A stretch of 64,000 bases of DNA, from positions 36,666,411-36,730,410 of the forward strand of contig NC_041004.1 of the NCBI RefSeq assembly GCF_004193775.1, read 5' to 3'. Origin of the DNA: Glycine soja (taxonomy: Eukaryota; Streptophyta; Magnoliopsida; Fabales; Fabaceae). How positions within the stretch are numbered: position 1 is the stretch's first letter; the number at the start of each line of letters is the position of its first letter. The position numbers and the translations under genes are program-made. The notes under the pieces were generated by a model. The model saw nothing but the letters and a program-made list of their open reading frames with translations, was not told the origin of the DNA and did not search any database. Positions 51,923-60,639 of the stretch are shown here, one piece after another.

Positions 51923-52286
51923 TGTTAGGAATCTTCTCTACTTTACTAACTGTAACTAGAGGTAGAACAGATGCACACAAGAACCAGCACAGAACAGTAC
52001 ACGCAAAGATAAAGGGATCATTGTTATTGATAGTTCTTTCACTCTTTACACAAGAGCACTCTCTTCCCTTACAACACTGAGACACTTCTCAGGTTCTCTC
52101 AATACAATGAATTTCCCCCCTTTCCTTCTCAAGAAAGATGCTATTTATTCAAAACTACTAACTAACCTACAGCTGGCAGAGTCTAACTAATTTCCAACAA
52201 CCTAGCTGTCACTCTTTCTCATCTAATTCTTGCTACTGTACACTAGCCATGGCTTAGCTACAGTAGATGATTCCTCTTGCCTAACA
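51923..52286 (-). repeat. intact 5' LTR of gypsy element
   Basis: 364 bp with 7-bp perfect terminal inverted repeats (TGTTAGG / CCTAACA). On the coding strand the internal region begins a few bases later with TGGTCCGATTTG, a likely tRNA primer-binding site starting with TGG. Confidence 0.92.
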
Positions 52287-53072
52287 GTCATCCACCAGCA
52301 AACTATGAGCACATGATACATATCCCCATCTCATAAATGTGCAACACATTTTCTTACACCAAACAACTGTCTAAACTCTAAAGAACAGATGCACAAGTCC
52401 TATTGTCACCTTTGGTAATCCTCTAATTCCCAGAGCTAGATGAAGCTTCAAGGAGCCTATAGATATCACACGAGCACGGCGTACACCAAAAATCTTCTGT
52501 AGAGATAACATAGATTACTTGCTAAACTCGCTAACAAGCTGTGAGAGAGCCAAGCAAAGTGCATTATCTTTGTCTGCTGCTTTGACATCATCATGGGTCA
52601 CATCACATTCAAAATCTGAAGCTTCAGCTGAAATGCTTCCAATGTCATTTAGTAACACATCATTTTCGATTATTTTATTCTTAAAGAAATGAAAGGCATA
52701 CTTATATTCATACATCCATACATACTCACAGTCACAGGTATACTAGGAGATATGGGAACTAGTACCTGCAGAAGAAAGAGAGCAGGCATTCATGCCAATC
52801 CTGGTCATTACTTGTCTACCTCCATTCTGGTAAGAAAAAGAAAGGCATAATTTGTCACAAAAGGAGATGACAATGGCTTAGACAATACTCATTTAGGGGA
52901 AATGGAAACATATGAACACAATTGCAAGAGACAGAAGGGAAAATAAAATTAATTACGACACTGGACGTGTATTCAATCAGTAACTATAGGTTTAACTTAA
53001 TTAAAACCTATTAACATTTCGAAAGATCATCTAATCGTCTAATCCCAAAACAAAAGCTCACATCAAACTAGA

Positions 53073-53288
53073 GCCATTTTGGATAAACTTTTCCATAAGC
53101 CCTTACAGGAAAAGAAAATGAACTAAGCTTCTCTCATAAGCTGATGCATAAGTAAAAATACGCTTTCAAAGAAGCTAATATGAGAGAACTTCTACAAATT
53201 AGCTTAAGCATATGCTAGTTTACCCTTTTGTTTTCTTCTTGTTTTCTTCTTTCATAAGTACTTATGCAGAAGTTCATCCAAACAGAGC
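53073..53288. mobile_element. MITE with GCC...TTTGGATAAA ends, copy 1
   Basis: Inverted ends GCCATTTTGGATAAACTTTT and (reverse of the right end) GCTCTGTTTGGATGAACTT, plus inner arms with CATAAG and ACTTATG words, match the element at 56,297-56,518. It is about 216 bp, lies in the first intron of the recA pseudogene and has no coding capacity. Confidence 0.65.
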
Positions 53289-54089
53289 ATAAACAAATAT
53301 AACAATGCTTTGAATTAACAACATTAGAGGAACATTACCCAGCTCAATTGAACTATCAAACCAAATCCACAAATCTGTCCCATCAGGATTCAGGAGCATT
53401 AGCACACTTCAATTTTCTTTTTTAAAAAATAAAACTTTAACAAATGAGACGTAGTCAGGTTTCATATTTAATAAAACAAGTTTATATTCAGTCTATGGGT
53501 AAGTAGTAGTTGCAAACAAAATATGTGAGAGTGATAGGTTTTGGAAAAGGAAAACAAAAACAATGATAATGAAAGTGTAGGGAGAGAGAGAGGACCTGGC
53601 AGAAGGGGCAGAGAGAGATGAGGAAAGTAAAGGCCTAGCGAAGATATGGAGACGAGGAAAAAGAGACATTTTTATGAGACAACAGAGGTGTGTGGCGGCA
53701 TTTACGACTTCATGAACATTTGAGACAGCACAACACGAAGCTAGCTTATGCTCATGATGTTCTGTTCTTCGATCCCAGCTTACCTAAGTAGACTTAATAT
53801 AAGAAAAACATGGGAGAAGGAAAACTAAGGGAAGGGTTTTTGGGTGGTTAAGGAAGTTAGAGTAAAAATATTTTAATAAAGATAAAAGAATTGCACGGTT
53901 AATGATCTTTTTATGGAAATGGATTCTGCACACATCAGTGAATTTTAACCATTGAATGGAGACTGATATTTTGAATTAAATTTATCCAGATAAATTATGA
54001 GTGGTATGAATTATATTTAACAGTTGCGCGATCAATTGAATGTGAGAATTTTTTGACCGATGGAAATCCAAATTCTTGATTAGTAAAAT

Positions 54090-55000
54090 CCTAAGAGTGT
54101 GTTTGGATGAATACTTTCATCTGAGCAATTCATTTTAAATGAGATATTAAATTATTGTCATTTTAAATTTAGTGTGTGGATAATAATTTAAGAAGAAATT
54201 AAATGCCTGGAATTTTAATAAAGAATTTTAATTAATCAAAACTTAGTCATATGAAATTCTCCTAAAAATCTAGGAATTTGAATTTCTCAAAACGTGTTCG
54301 TACTCACACCGTGCTGTACTCATTAGTCTTCTTCCAAAGTCAAGCAATCTCTGTGTTCGAAATGGCTCGTACGACGCAAACCGCAAGGAAGTCCACCAGA
54401 GGAAAAGCTTCGAGAAAGCAACTTGCCACGAAAGCAGCACACAAGTCCGCTCCGGCGACCGGCGGCGTGAAGAAGCCGCACCGTTTCAGGCCAAGTACGG
54501 TGGCGCTAAGGGAGATCCGAAAGTACCAGAAGAACACCGAGCTTCTCATAAGGAAGCTTCCTTTCCAAAGACTCGTAAGGGAAATCGCTCTGGACTTCAA
54601 GACCAATCTCTACTTCCACAGCAGCGCCGTCTCCACTCTCCAAGAAGTCGCAGAGGCCTACCTCGTTGTGCTCTTCGAGGACACCAACCTCTGCACCATT
54701 CACCCAAGAGAGTTACCATTATGCCCAAGGACTGAGGCCTACCTTGTTGGGCTCTTGTTTATTTTCATTGAATATTGAAATTTTAATTTTTAAATAAATA
54801 TTTAAAAATGAAAATTTGAATTTTATTGAAATTGAATCACTTTGTCCAAACAAGAAAATTAAAATATAAGAATTTGAATTACCTCATCCAAACAAAATAT
54901 TTACAAAAGGAAAGGAATTAAAATCAAGGCAATTAAAATGTTATGAATTTAAATTTCTTAGAAATTTTTAAATTCCTCATCCAAACACATGGTTAGGGAT
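54090..55000. mobile_element. possible inverted-repeat element carrying the H3 copy
   Basis: TGTGTTTGGATGA (about 54,098-54,110) and its inverted counterpart TCATCCAAACACA (54,977-54,989) bracket the histone H3 copy. Further CTCATCCAAACA words lie inside the right flank (54,881-54,892), and AATTTGAATTTCTC-type words occur on both sides. The flanks are AT-rich with GAATTTTAATT repeats. It could be a MITE that captured a gene fragment, or two neighbouring MITEs. No target duplication was established. Confidence 0.4.
54362..54778 (+). pseudogene. intronless, divergent histone H3 copy with frameshifted C-terminus
   Basis: An open frame of 138 codons starting [17 protein letters not shown]. The histone fold is clear ([50 protein letters not shown]), with F41 and S87 as in replication-type plant H3. 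Differences from canonical H3 include K4T, G12R, P16S, R26H, G44S, Q76L, R83Y and G102V. After His113 one base is missing. The downstream sequence in the other frame still reads KRVTIMPKD and then hits TGA, so the last dozen residues of H3 are lost. A second copy of the EAYLVGL coding segment follows (54,734-54,756). There is no intron and no clear promoter. It is probably a duplicated or retroposed copy under relaxed constraint. Upstream in-frame codons from 54,278 are not H3-like. If translated, it would lack the K4 methylation site. Confidence 0.85.
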
Positions 55001-55488
55001 TGTTTGATAAGAGAAAAAAAACTATGTTCAGAAATGATGATTCTTAGAAATCCTGATAATTATATTTTTTTTGGAATTGAAAAAAATTGCTTAATTAATC
55101 ATTAAAAAATTTATTTAAATTTTTTAAGAATCAAAGAATTGTATAAGTTAATTTATTATTTTAATTATTTATCATGTTATACAATTTAATAAAAAAATAA
55201 TATGATATTTTTATATAGAAAATATGAAAGAAGATAAATGCAAAAACTCTAAGTCAAAACTTATAAATATTTCATATTTTTTTAACAAATAAAATAATTT
55301 ATAAGAAGATGTGTTAGGAAAAAAAAATATTCTGTTTTTTTTAATATAGATTTACCGACCACACCGGCTCTTCGGTGGCGGAAGCGTTGACTGGTCTTTC
55401 CCTTCTCACTCTCTTCTCTTCACAATAAAAATCCAATCTGTGTTGTTCAGCGCAGCACGCCAAATCAAAGCGCGTGAGAAAAGCAGAA

Positions 55489-58400
55489 ATGGCGGCGGCT
55501 ACGGCGATTTCTCAGCTAGGCTGTTTTTCCGCCGTCCACCGCAGCTCACACCTCCGGCGCCGCTCGTTTCTGTTCCCTTCCCCTCGCTCCAAGGTCTTTC
55601 GCCTCTTTCTAATTTTGATTCTTTTTTGTAACTTACTAGGGTTCGTGTTTAACCACAATTGCGTGTTTCAAGCACGCCAATGTAGAAGTTACTAAATAGA
55701 TCTAAAGCAACGATTCCTGAATCATACGTTGCCCAGGGAATTTTGAAGTAATAGTGTTAAAAAAAAGTAACTGAATTTTTGCTTCGAGAACTTTAATTTC
55801 CATTGAGAAGTTGTGTTAGGTAGGGATTTTGTTTAGTTTATGGATTGGCTCGCTGAATACATTGAGTGCGTTTTTGAGTTAGCTTGTTTTGAAGAAAATA
55901 TATATAATTGAGTTTTATTAGCGGCTTCTTGATATATTATTTTAATGATTAGTTCTTCTTAATCATTCTTTCCCAAACATGATTTAGTGTTGAAGATAGT
56001 GCCTTTTGTTCATACAGTTTTGTTTTCTGATTGTTAGTTTTAGTCAAAGGATTTTGTGTGACTGTGTAACTTCTGAAACAGATTACTGAGAAAAGAGCGG
56101 CAGCATTAAGTCATTAACATAAATCCATTTTATTTAGGAATTCCATAAAAACAAAAAATGTCTGCCTGTTTTACCATAGGCAATATATTTTTAATCACCG
56201 GAATACCTTGCTTTCCTTCTACTGTTGACTTTTCTGCTGTTAAGCACACATAATCTACATCTTTCAAATTTGGCATCCATGCCTGCTTATATGTAGGCCC
56301 TGTTTAGATAAATTTATCCATAAGCACTTATAGGAGAAGAAAAAAAATAGCTTACGCATAAGTTAAAATCAACTTTTAGAGAAGCTAAATGATATAGCTT
56401 CTACAGATTAGCTTATGCATAGGCTAATTTCAACTTAAACTTGTAGAATAAGCTTATTTCCTTTTTTCTTCTTTTCTTCTCCTATAAGTGCTTATAGAGA
56501 AATTTATCCAAACAAGGCATGTAGACATGTTTCTCTGCAAGTACTGAATAGAATGCTTTATTGATTATATATACTTGTATGTATATGTAATTCTAATGAG
56601 AATACAAAACTTATACATGCATAGCCGAGTGCTGGAAGTGTACATAACTATTCAAGTTGGCCTTAATGATGATAGATTGGCATTTTTCTCCACATTTAGG
56701 GGAAAGTCATATTAAGTCTATATGCTTGCACATATCTCTTGCTATATTGCAAGGATAGTGCTAGACAATATCAACAGACTTGAATAACAGCATACATAAT
56801 GTTACGTAAGAGTTTGCTAGAGCAATTATTTGTTATTGATACTAAACAGGAAGCATGTCTCATTTAGTTATCGGTTGTTATGAGTCTGGAGAGGCATGAC
56901 ACGGATACTGCTGGGTCTGATACCAAAAATACACTAAGTTATGCAGTTGATGTGTCAAAGCTACATGTTGAAGAAAAGAAGAACTCATATTCAACAAAAG
57001 ATGGCCATGATGCTGAAAAAATAGGGTTTGGAGAGGCAACACAGGAAAGTGTCGATCAACCGAAAAGGACTGCAAAGATTCATGACTTCTGTTTAGGCAT
57101 TCCCTTTGGTAAGTGTTTCCTTGTTAGTCAATTTGCATGTTAGGCAACTTTATTGTTAAGTTATAATAATGTGTTCCACTTACAGTGTGCTTGGTTGGAT
57201 GAAAATGGAGGGGTGGGCTAGTTCTATTTTAAAAAAAAATGTTTTTATACCATATTTGATTCAGAAATTTGGGAGTGGAAGGGAGGAGATATGGTAGAGC
57301 TAAAATCCCTCCCTGCCTGTGTTTGTTTCCCCTTCAATATTTGGGGGTGGGGGGGGGGGGGGGGGGGGGGTGGATGGGAGGGAAAGTGGTTTATAATTTT
57401 TTGACTGTGCAGACTAAATTGCCTCAAATTTATTTACCACTTTATTAGGTTAGATCTACATAAGTTGAGATAAAATATTAGTGAAAGGGGATAAAAAACA
57501 ATTATACCTTCTTTTCAAATTTCAAAGAGTGTAGTAAAAAAAATTATGATCTTGATCTCTCTTTTTCCTGACCCTTGGCCCATCTCGTCTGTTGTCTACT
57601 CCATAACTAAATCTTGGGTCCTAACATTGCCCTTTCCTGGAGCTACAGCCTTGTCCTATCACATTGTACTTCTATTAATTTCCCCATATTTTCTGGCCTT
57701 TGATGAATCTTCTCTCTCCTAAATAACTTGTCTGCTAACCATCACCATTACATATTCTGGCTCCACTTGATCTAGTAATTCAAGTTCCAGTCCCTCTAGC
57801 AGGTTGTTAGGCACAATTTTAGGGAAACCCAATTTCCTACCTCAAAACACTTGTTCCTTTCTTTTTCGATCCACATTCTCATTCATGAGTGGTTGTGCTC
57901 ATATTAGGTTTTGTCTCAACTGTGATAGCACTTCTTCTCTGTCCTTCATATCTTGAGAGCTAGAGCCTCTACTCTGGTTTTCCTAGATAAGAGGCATACC
58001 GAGGTAGGAGGCTTCCTCCATAGACAATTTCAAAAGGCATTATACGTGTGGATGCTTCATGTAACATCGTTGGTTGTTAACTTCTCAACGGCTCACACAC
58101 TGCAACACTTACACATTGACACTTCACTCAATGTCCTTGTTGGTCAGAACCTTTCATAGGTAGTCCTTTTCGAGACATCAACAACCAACTTTGACACCGC
58201 TCGGCTGCTCTCAAGATCAACACGGGACTTTTCAGCGTGTTGTTGGTCAGAACTCAATGATTGTCCCCACAAACCAACACGGGACTTTTCAGCGTGTTTT
58301 GGCCTCACTCACTCGCTTTTCGGGAAACTTTTTGAAAAGTCACCCATCTGATAATTGCTCTAAGTCAAGCACGTTTAACTATGGAGTTCTTAAGTGAAAG

Positions 58401-60627
58401 GCTACCAAAAAATAGATGCATCTTGTTAATATAAGTAGTACCAATTAATTTCTTTAAGATATTCTTAACTGTACAGTCTCATACTTGTATAACCTCTGGA
58501 TCCCTCTCATTTCGGTGTGATTCGTTCAGGGTGTTACACTTGAAAAGATTTGTTGTACCATAGCTAAGCCCGGATCACACAATGAGGTAAAGCAACTCAA
58601 GTTGGTTTCCAAACACCTATTCAAGACTTTGGTTTGACCATTTGATTCAAGATGATATGAAGAGCTCATTGTAATTAATGTCCCATGGAACCTAAACAAT
58701 TATTTCCAAGAATGGCTAAAGAAAAAAGAATCTCAGTCACTAACCACTGATTTGGGAATACCATGCAACCTTACCACATACATATCTTGAAAATAACTCA
58801 ATGACTATCTTGGCCATACAAGGGTGCTTAAGCAACAAAAATGGCTATAATTTAATTGCATATCATCAACACAAATAGAAGGGCTCATACATAGTCTTGT
58901 AGGAAAACCCATTATGAAATCTCTAAGTGTCTTCCCAATGATTCTCTAGAGGCTGTGTGTGGCTTCATATTTGTTCCTTTGACAGACATGACAGGACTCC
59001 ACAATGTCCTGGACACTTAGTCAATCCAGTAGACAAGGCAACTAGGGGGGTTCTCTCCCCGTCCTCGTTCCAACCAAGGACTGGACTGTTTGAGTTGAAC
59101 TGAAACAATTCAACAATTTAGCATTTCTTTTTCATCCAGAATTAACAATTTAAATTGCTTATTAGAAGTTTAGAATGGGTTGGTAGAGGGTGGAATTTCT
59201 CACCACAACGGAAGTAAAGGCTTTTTTTTTCACTCAATGAACTCAAGGTAAAAGTGGTGATGAAACCCTTTCATCTTCTCTGTCGAGACTCTCCAATGTT
59301 GGGGCACCAGTCACAACGACAAAGCAGAGAGAGAAGATCTAAGATTAGAAGAAAGTTTGTGTTATTCACTGGAAGAGCTTGGACAGAAAACCAGAGCTTA
59401 ACTCAGATTATATATCTGTCGCAAAAATTGCAAATCCCCCATGTCCCTTACATGCCTGCTGTATCTTTTACATTTAACTAACTGGTCATCTCTCAACAGT
59501 CAACAGTGCCAAGCCAACTATTGCCAGCTCAACTTACTAATACCTGCTAACTAACTAGCTTCTTGATCTCTCTTCTTGCTCCTGTAGTATACTTTCCAGA
59601 CCTTGGGTCCTTCTCTGTTATTGTCCACTAACTGATCTGTACCTGAACTTTGGGTCCAAACAATTGACCTCAGAAAAGGCTTTATGAAGTCTAGTGTTAT
59701 ATAGATTATGGCTTATTAAACTTTTTACATTTACCTGGTAGCTGAACAGGGTATAGTATTTGTGCGTGACCTCTTGTTTGAGATTTGTGACATCAATAAT
59801 ATGGAAATATGGTATTATTTCAGTACAGAAAGAAAAATTATACAGTATTCTATTAGGAAACTATCCCCCTCCCTATTGAAGATGTTATATCTCATCTTTA
59901 TCTTTTGCTGTAGGTGGATTTGTTTTAACAGGAGGGATTATTGGATTCCTTTTTTCACGGAGTCCTGCAACACTAAGCAGTGGTGTGCTCTTTGGGGGTG
60001 CTTTACTATTCCTCAGCACCTTTAGCATGAAGGTCTGGAGGCAAGGAAACTCAAGTTTACCATTTATTCTAGGACAAGCAGGTATATGATTTAAGCAGCA
60101 TTGTTATAGCATTGCATTGGTCTTGGAATAAAATAAAAAAAAGGAAACATAAGGAAGCTGCAGCATAATCTTATTATTTGGATAAATGTTATGTACTCTC
60201 TTGACTTGTTTCCTTATTTTACAGCTTTGGCAGGGGTTCTTATCTGGAAGAACTTCCAGAGCTACTCATTGGTAGTACATCTATTTTGACAAAAACTGTT
60301 CTTATGTTGTGTCTCATTGGTAGTACATGTACTTATTTGCTTTTCTGGATGCAGGCAAAGAAAATATTTCCATCGGGCATTAGTGCTATTATAAGGTATC
60401 TCAATCCATTGCTTTTATCCTAATTAATTATACTTTGGTCTTTGAAATTGATAATTGTTCTTTTAGCCCCTTGTGTGTTAGATTGTCCTAATTTTGGTCT
60501 GATTGCTCTATGCTTGCGGGAAATTTTTGTTTGCAGTTCTGCAATGCTCTGCTTTTATTTATATGTGCTTATATCTGGAGGAAATCCCCCGCCTAAGAAA
60601 TTGAAGGCATCTGCCAGCACTGCATGA
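55489..60627 (+). CDS. FAX1: FAX1-type fatty acid export protein, chloroplast envelope (TMEM14 family)
   Basis: Six exons: 55,489-55,593, 56,868-57,108, 59,914-60,081, 60,225-60,271, 60,355-60,395 and 60,537-60,627. All have GT-AG introns and the phases agree, giving 230 aa. Residues 1-40 (MAAATAISQLGCFS..., Ser/Arg-rich) form a chloroplast transit peptide. About 75 polar residues follow. The TMEM14 domain then starts at KIHDFCLGIPFGGGFVLTGG and has four hydrophobic stretches: GIIGFLFS, SSGVLFGGALLFLSTF, ILGQALAGVLIW and IISSAMLCFYLYVLI. The tail is GGNPPPKKLKASASTA. FAX proteins mediate fatty-acid export across the plastid inner envelope, feeding ER lipid synthesis. The length and tail suggest the FAX1 subtype. 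The exon-2 acceptor at 56,866-56,867 is chosen because upstream bases hold an in-frame stop. Intron 2 is swollen by transposon remnants (57,600-59,670), yet the frame is intact. Confidence 0.92.
56297..56518. mobile_element. MITE with GCCCTGTTTAGATAAATTT ends, copy 2
   Basis: 222 bp with inverted ends GCCCTGTTTAGATAAATTT and AAATTTATCCAAACAAGGC (17 of 19 match), flanked by the direct repeat ATGTAG (56,291-56,296 and 56,519-56,524). Inner arms with AAGCACTTATAGGAGAA pair with TTCTCCTATAAGTGCTT. It lies in intron 1 of the FAX1-type gene and is related to the element at 53,073-53,288. Confidence 0.82.
57343..57370 (+). repeat. poly-G tract
   Basis: Five G, one T, then an uninterrupted run of 22 G on the transcribed gene's sense strand, in intron 2 of the FAX1-type gene. 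Such a run is extreme for this AT-rich locus and could form G-quadruplexes. Its exact length may be affected by sequencing error. Confidence 0.9.
57600..59050 (-). mobile_element. Ty3/gypsy integrase remnant in FAX1 intron
   Basis: Minus-strand translation gives integrase pieces in the right order. The zinc-finger end CHVCQRNKYEA is at about 58,995-58,960. The core end MSSSYHLESNGQTKVLNRCLE lies around 58,670-58,610, then WYNKSFQ. After a foreign insertion the reading resumes with STRIMPFEIVYGG (58,055-58,015). The decayed C-terminal part lies at 57,980-57,840. Many stops and frameshifts interrupt it. Reverse transcriptase and Gag are missing. Confidence 0.8.
58060..58538. mobile_element. solo LTR nested in gypsy integrase remnant
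   Basis: A 479-bp block begins TGTAACATCG and ends GGGTGTTACA. It is flanked by CTTCA (58,055-58,059) and CTTGA (58,539-58,543), a 5-bp target duplication with one mismatch. Removing it joins the two parts of the integrase reading WYNKSFQ and EASTRIMPFE. It contains a repeated phrase CACGGGACTTTTCAGCGTGTT (about 58,218-58,238 and 58,279-58,299). Confidence 0.8.
59290..59670 (-). mobile_element. probable LTR of the gypsy remnant
   Basis: A moderately GC-rich block is read on the minus strand from TTGTTTGGACCCAAAG to TTCTCTCTCTGCTTTGTCG. It lies at the 5' side of the minus-strand integrase remnant, with a following CTGGTGCCCCAACATTGG that resembles a primer-binding site. No second copy was found in the window, so its identity as LTR is inferred. 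Confidence 0.4.
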
Positions 60628-60639
60628 TGAGATAGTCAA

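Larger units (their letters stand above)
48863..52286 (-). mobile_element. Ty3/gypsy LTR retrotransposon, internally deleted
   Basis: It is inserted in the recA pseudogene intron with the 5-bp target duplication GTCAT at 48,858-48,862 and 52,287-52,291. Orientation is minus. The 5' LTR is intact at 52,286-51,923 (364 bp, TGTTAGG...CCTAACA ends). Gag starts at 51,894 and continues in several shifted frames to a zinc knuckle (CYHCGGQFVVGHKC, about 50,840-50,800). Protease (DSGASHNFIS) is at about 50,540-50,510. Reverse transcriptase spans 50,129-49,533, with fingers and the FDD box present but about 75-80 residues missing between LNKVTT and LRKFVLVFFDD. RNase H is at 49,508-49,089. Integrase is absent: RNase H runs straight into a truncated 3' LTR (about 49,112-48,863, 250 of 364 bp). 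Because the target duplication is intact, the deletions came after or during insertion. The copy cannot move by itself. Confidence 0.93.
41371..53669 (-). pseudogene. nuclear gene for organelle-type RecA recombinase, decayed
   Basis: Exons traced on the minus strand: 53,669-53,596 (MSLFPRLHIFARPLLSSS, a mitochondrial-type presequence), 52,826-52,766, 52,627-52,410, 47,791-47,704, 46,477-46,301 and 41,649-41,371. All have GT-AG borders. Exon 3 has DKDNALCLALSQLVSEF and LALGIRGLPK. Exon 4 has the Walker A region [15 protein letters not shown]. Exon 5 has [20 protein letters not shown] and ends DVIVIDS (Walker B). The last exon has AQVVKNKLAP and a C-terminal domain ending RDMTRLYF. Lesions: TAA in exon 3 after EFSK; four extra bases in a TATATATA run of exon 5 that shift the frame; a phase mismatch between exons 1 and 2; and no recognisable exon for about 90 central residues (DNA-binding loops) between 46,301 and 41,649. 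A gypsy element sits in the intron between exons 3 and 4. Bacterial-type RecA proteins of plants act in chloroplast or mitochondrial DNA recombination. Which plant subfamily this is remains unsure. Confidence 0.88.

Noticed and set aside
41371..53669. RecA-like sequence taken as bacterial contamination or a recent bacterial transfer
   Set aside because: It has spliceosomal introns with GT-AG borders, a mitochondrial-type presequence exon and plant retrotransposons inside. It is a plant nuclear gene copy of endosymbiotic type.
54278..54361. N-terminal extension of the H3 frame starting at an upstream ATG
   Set aside because: The 28 extra codons have no histone similarity, and [10 protein letters not shown] is the evident H3 start.
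57245..57427. Pro-rich minus-strand frame
   Set aside because: It is the antisense translation of the poly-G tract.
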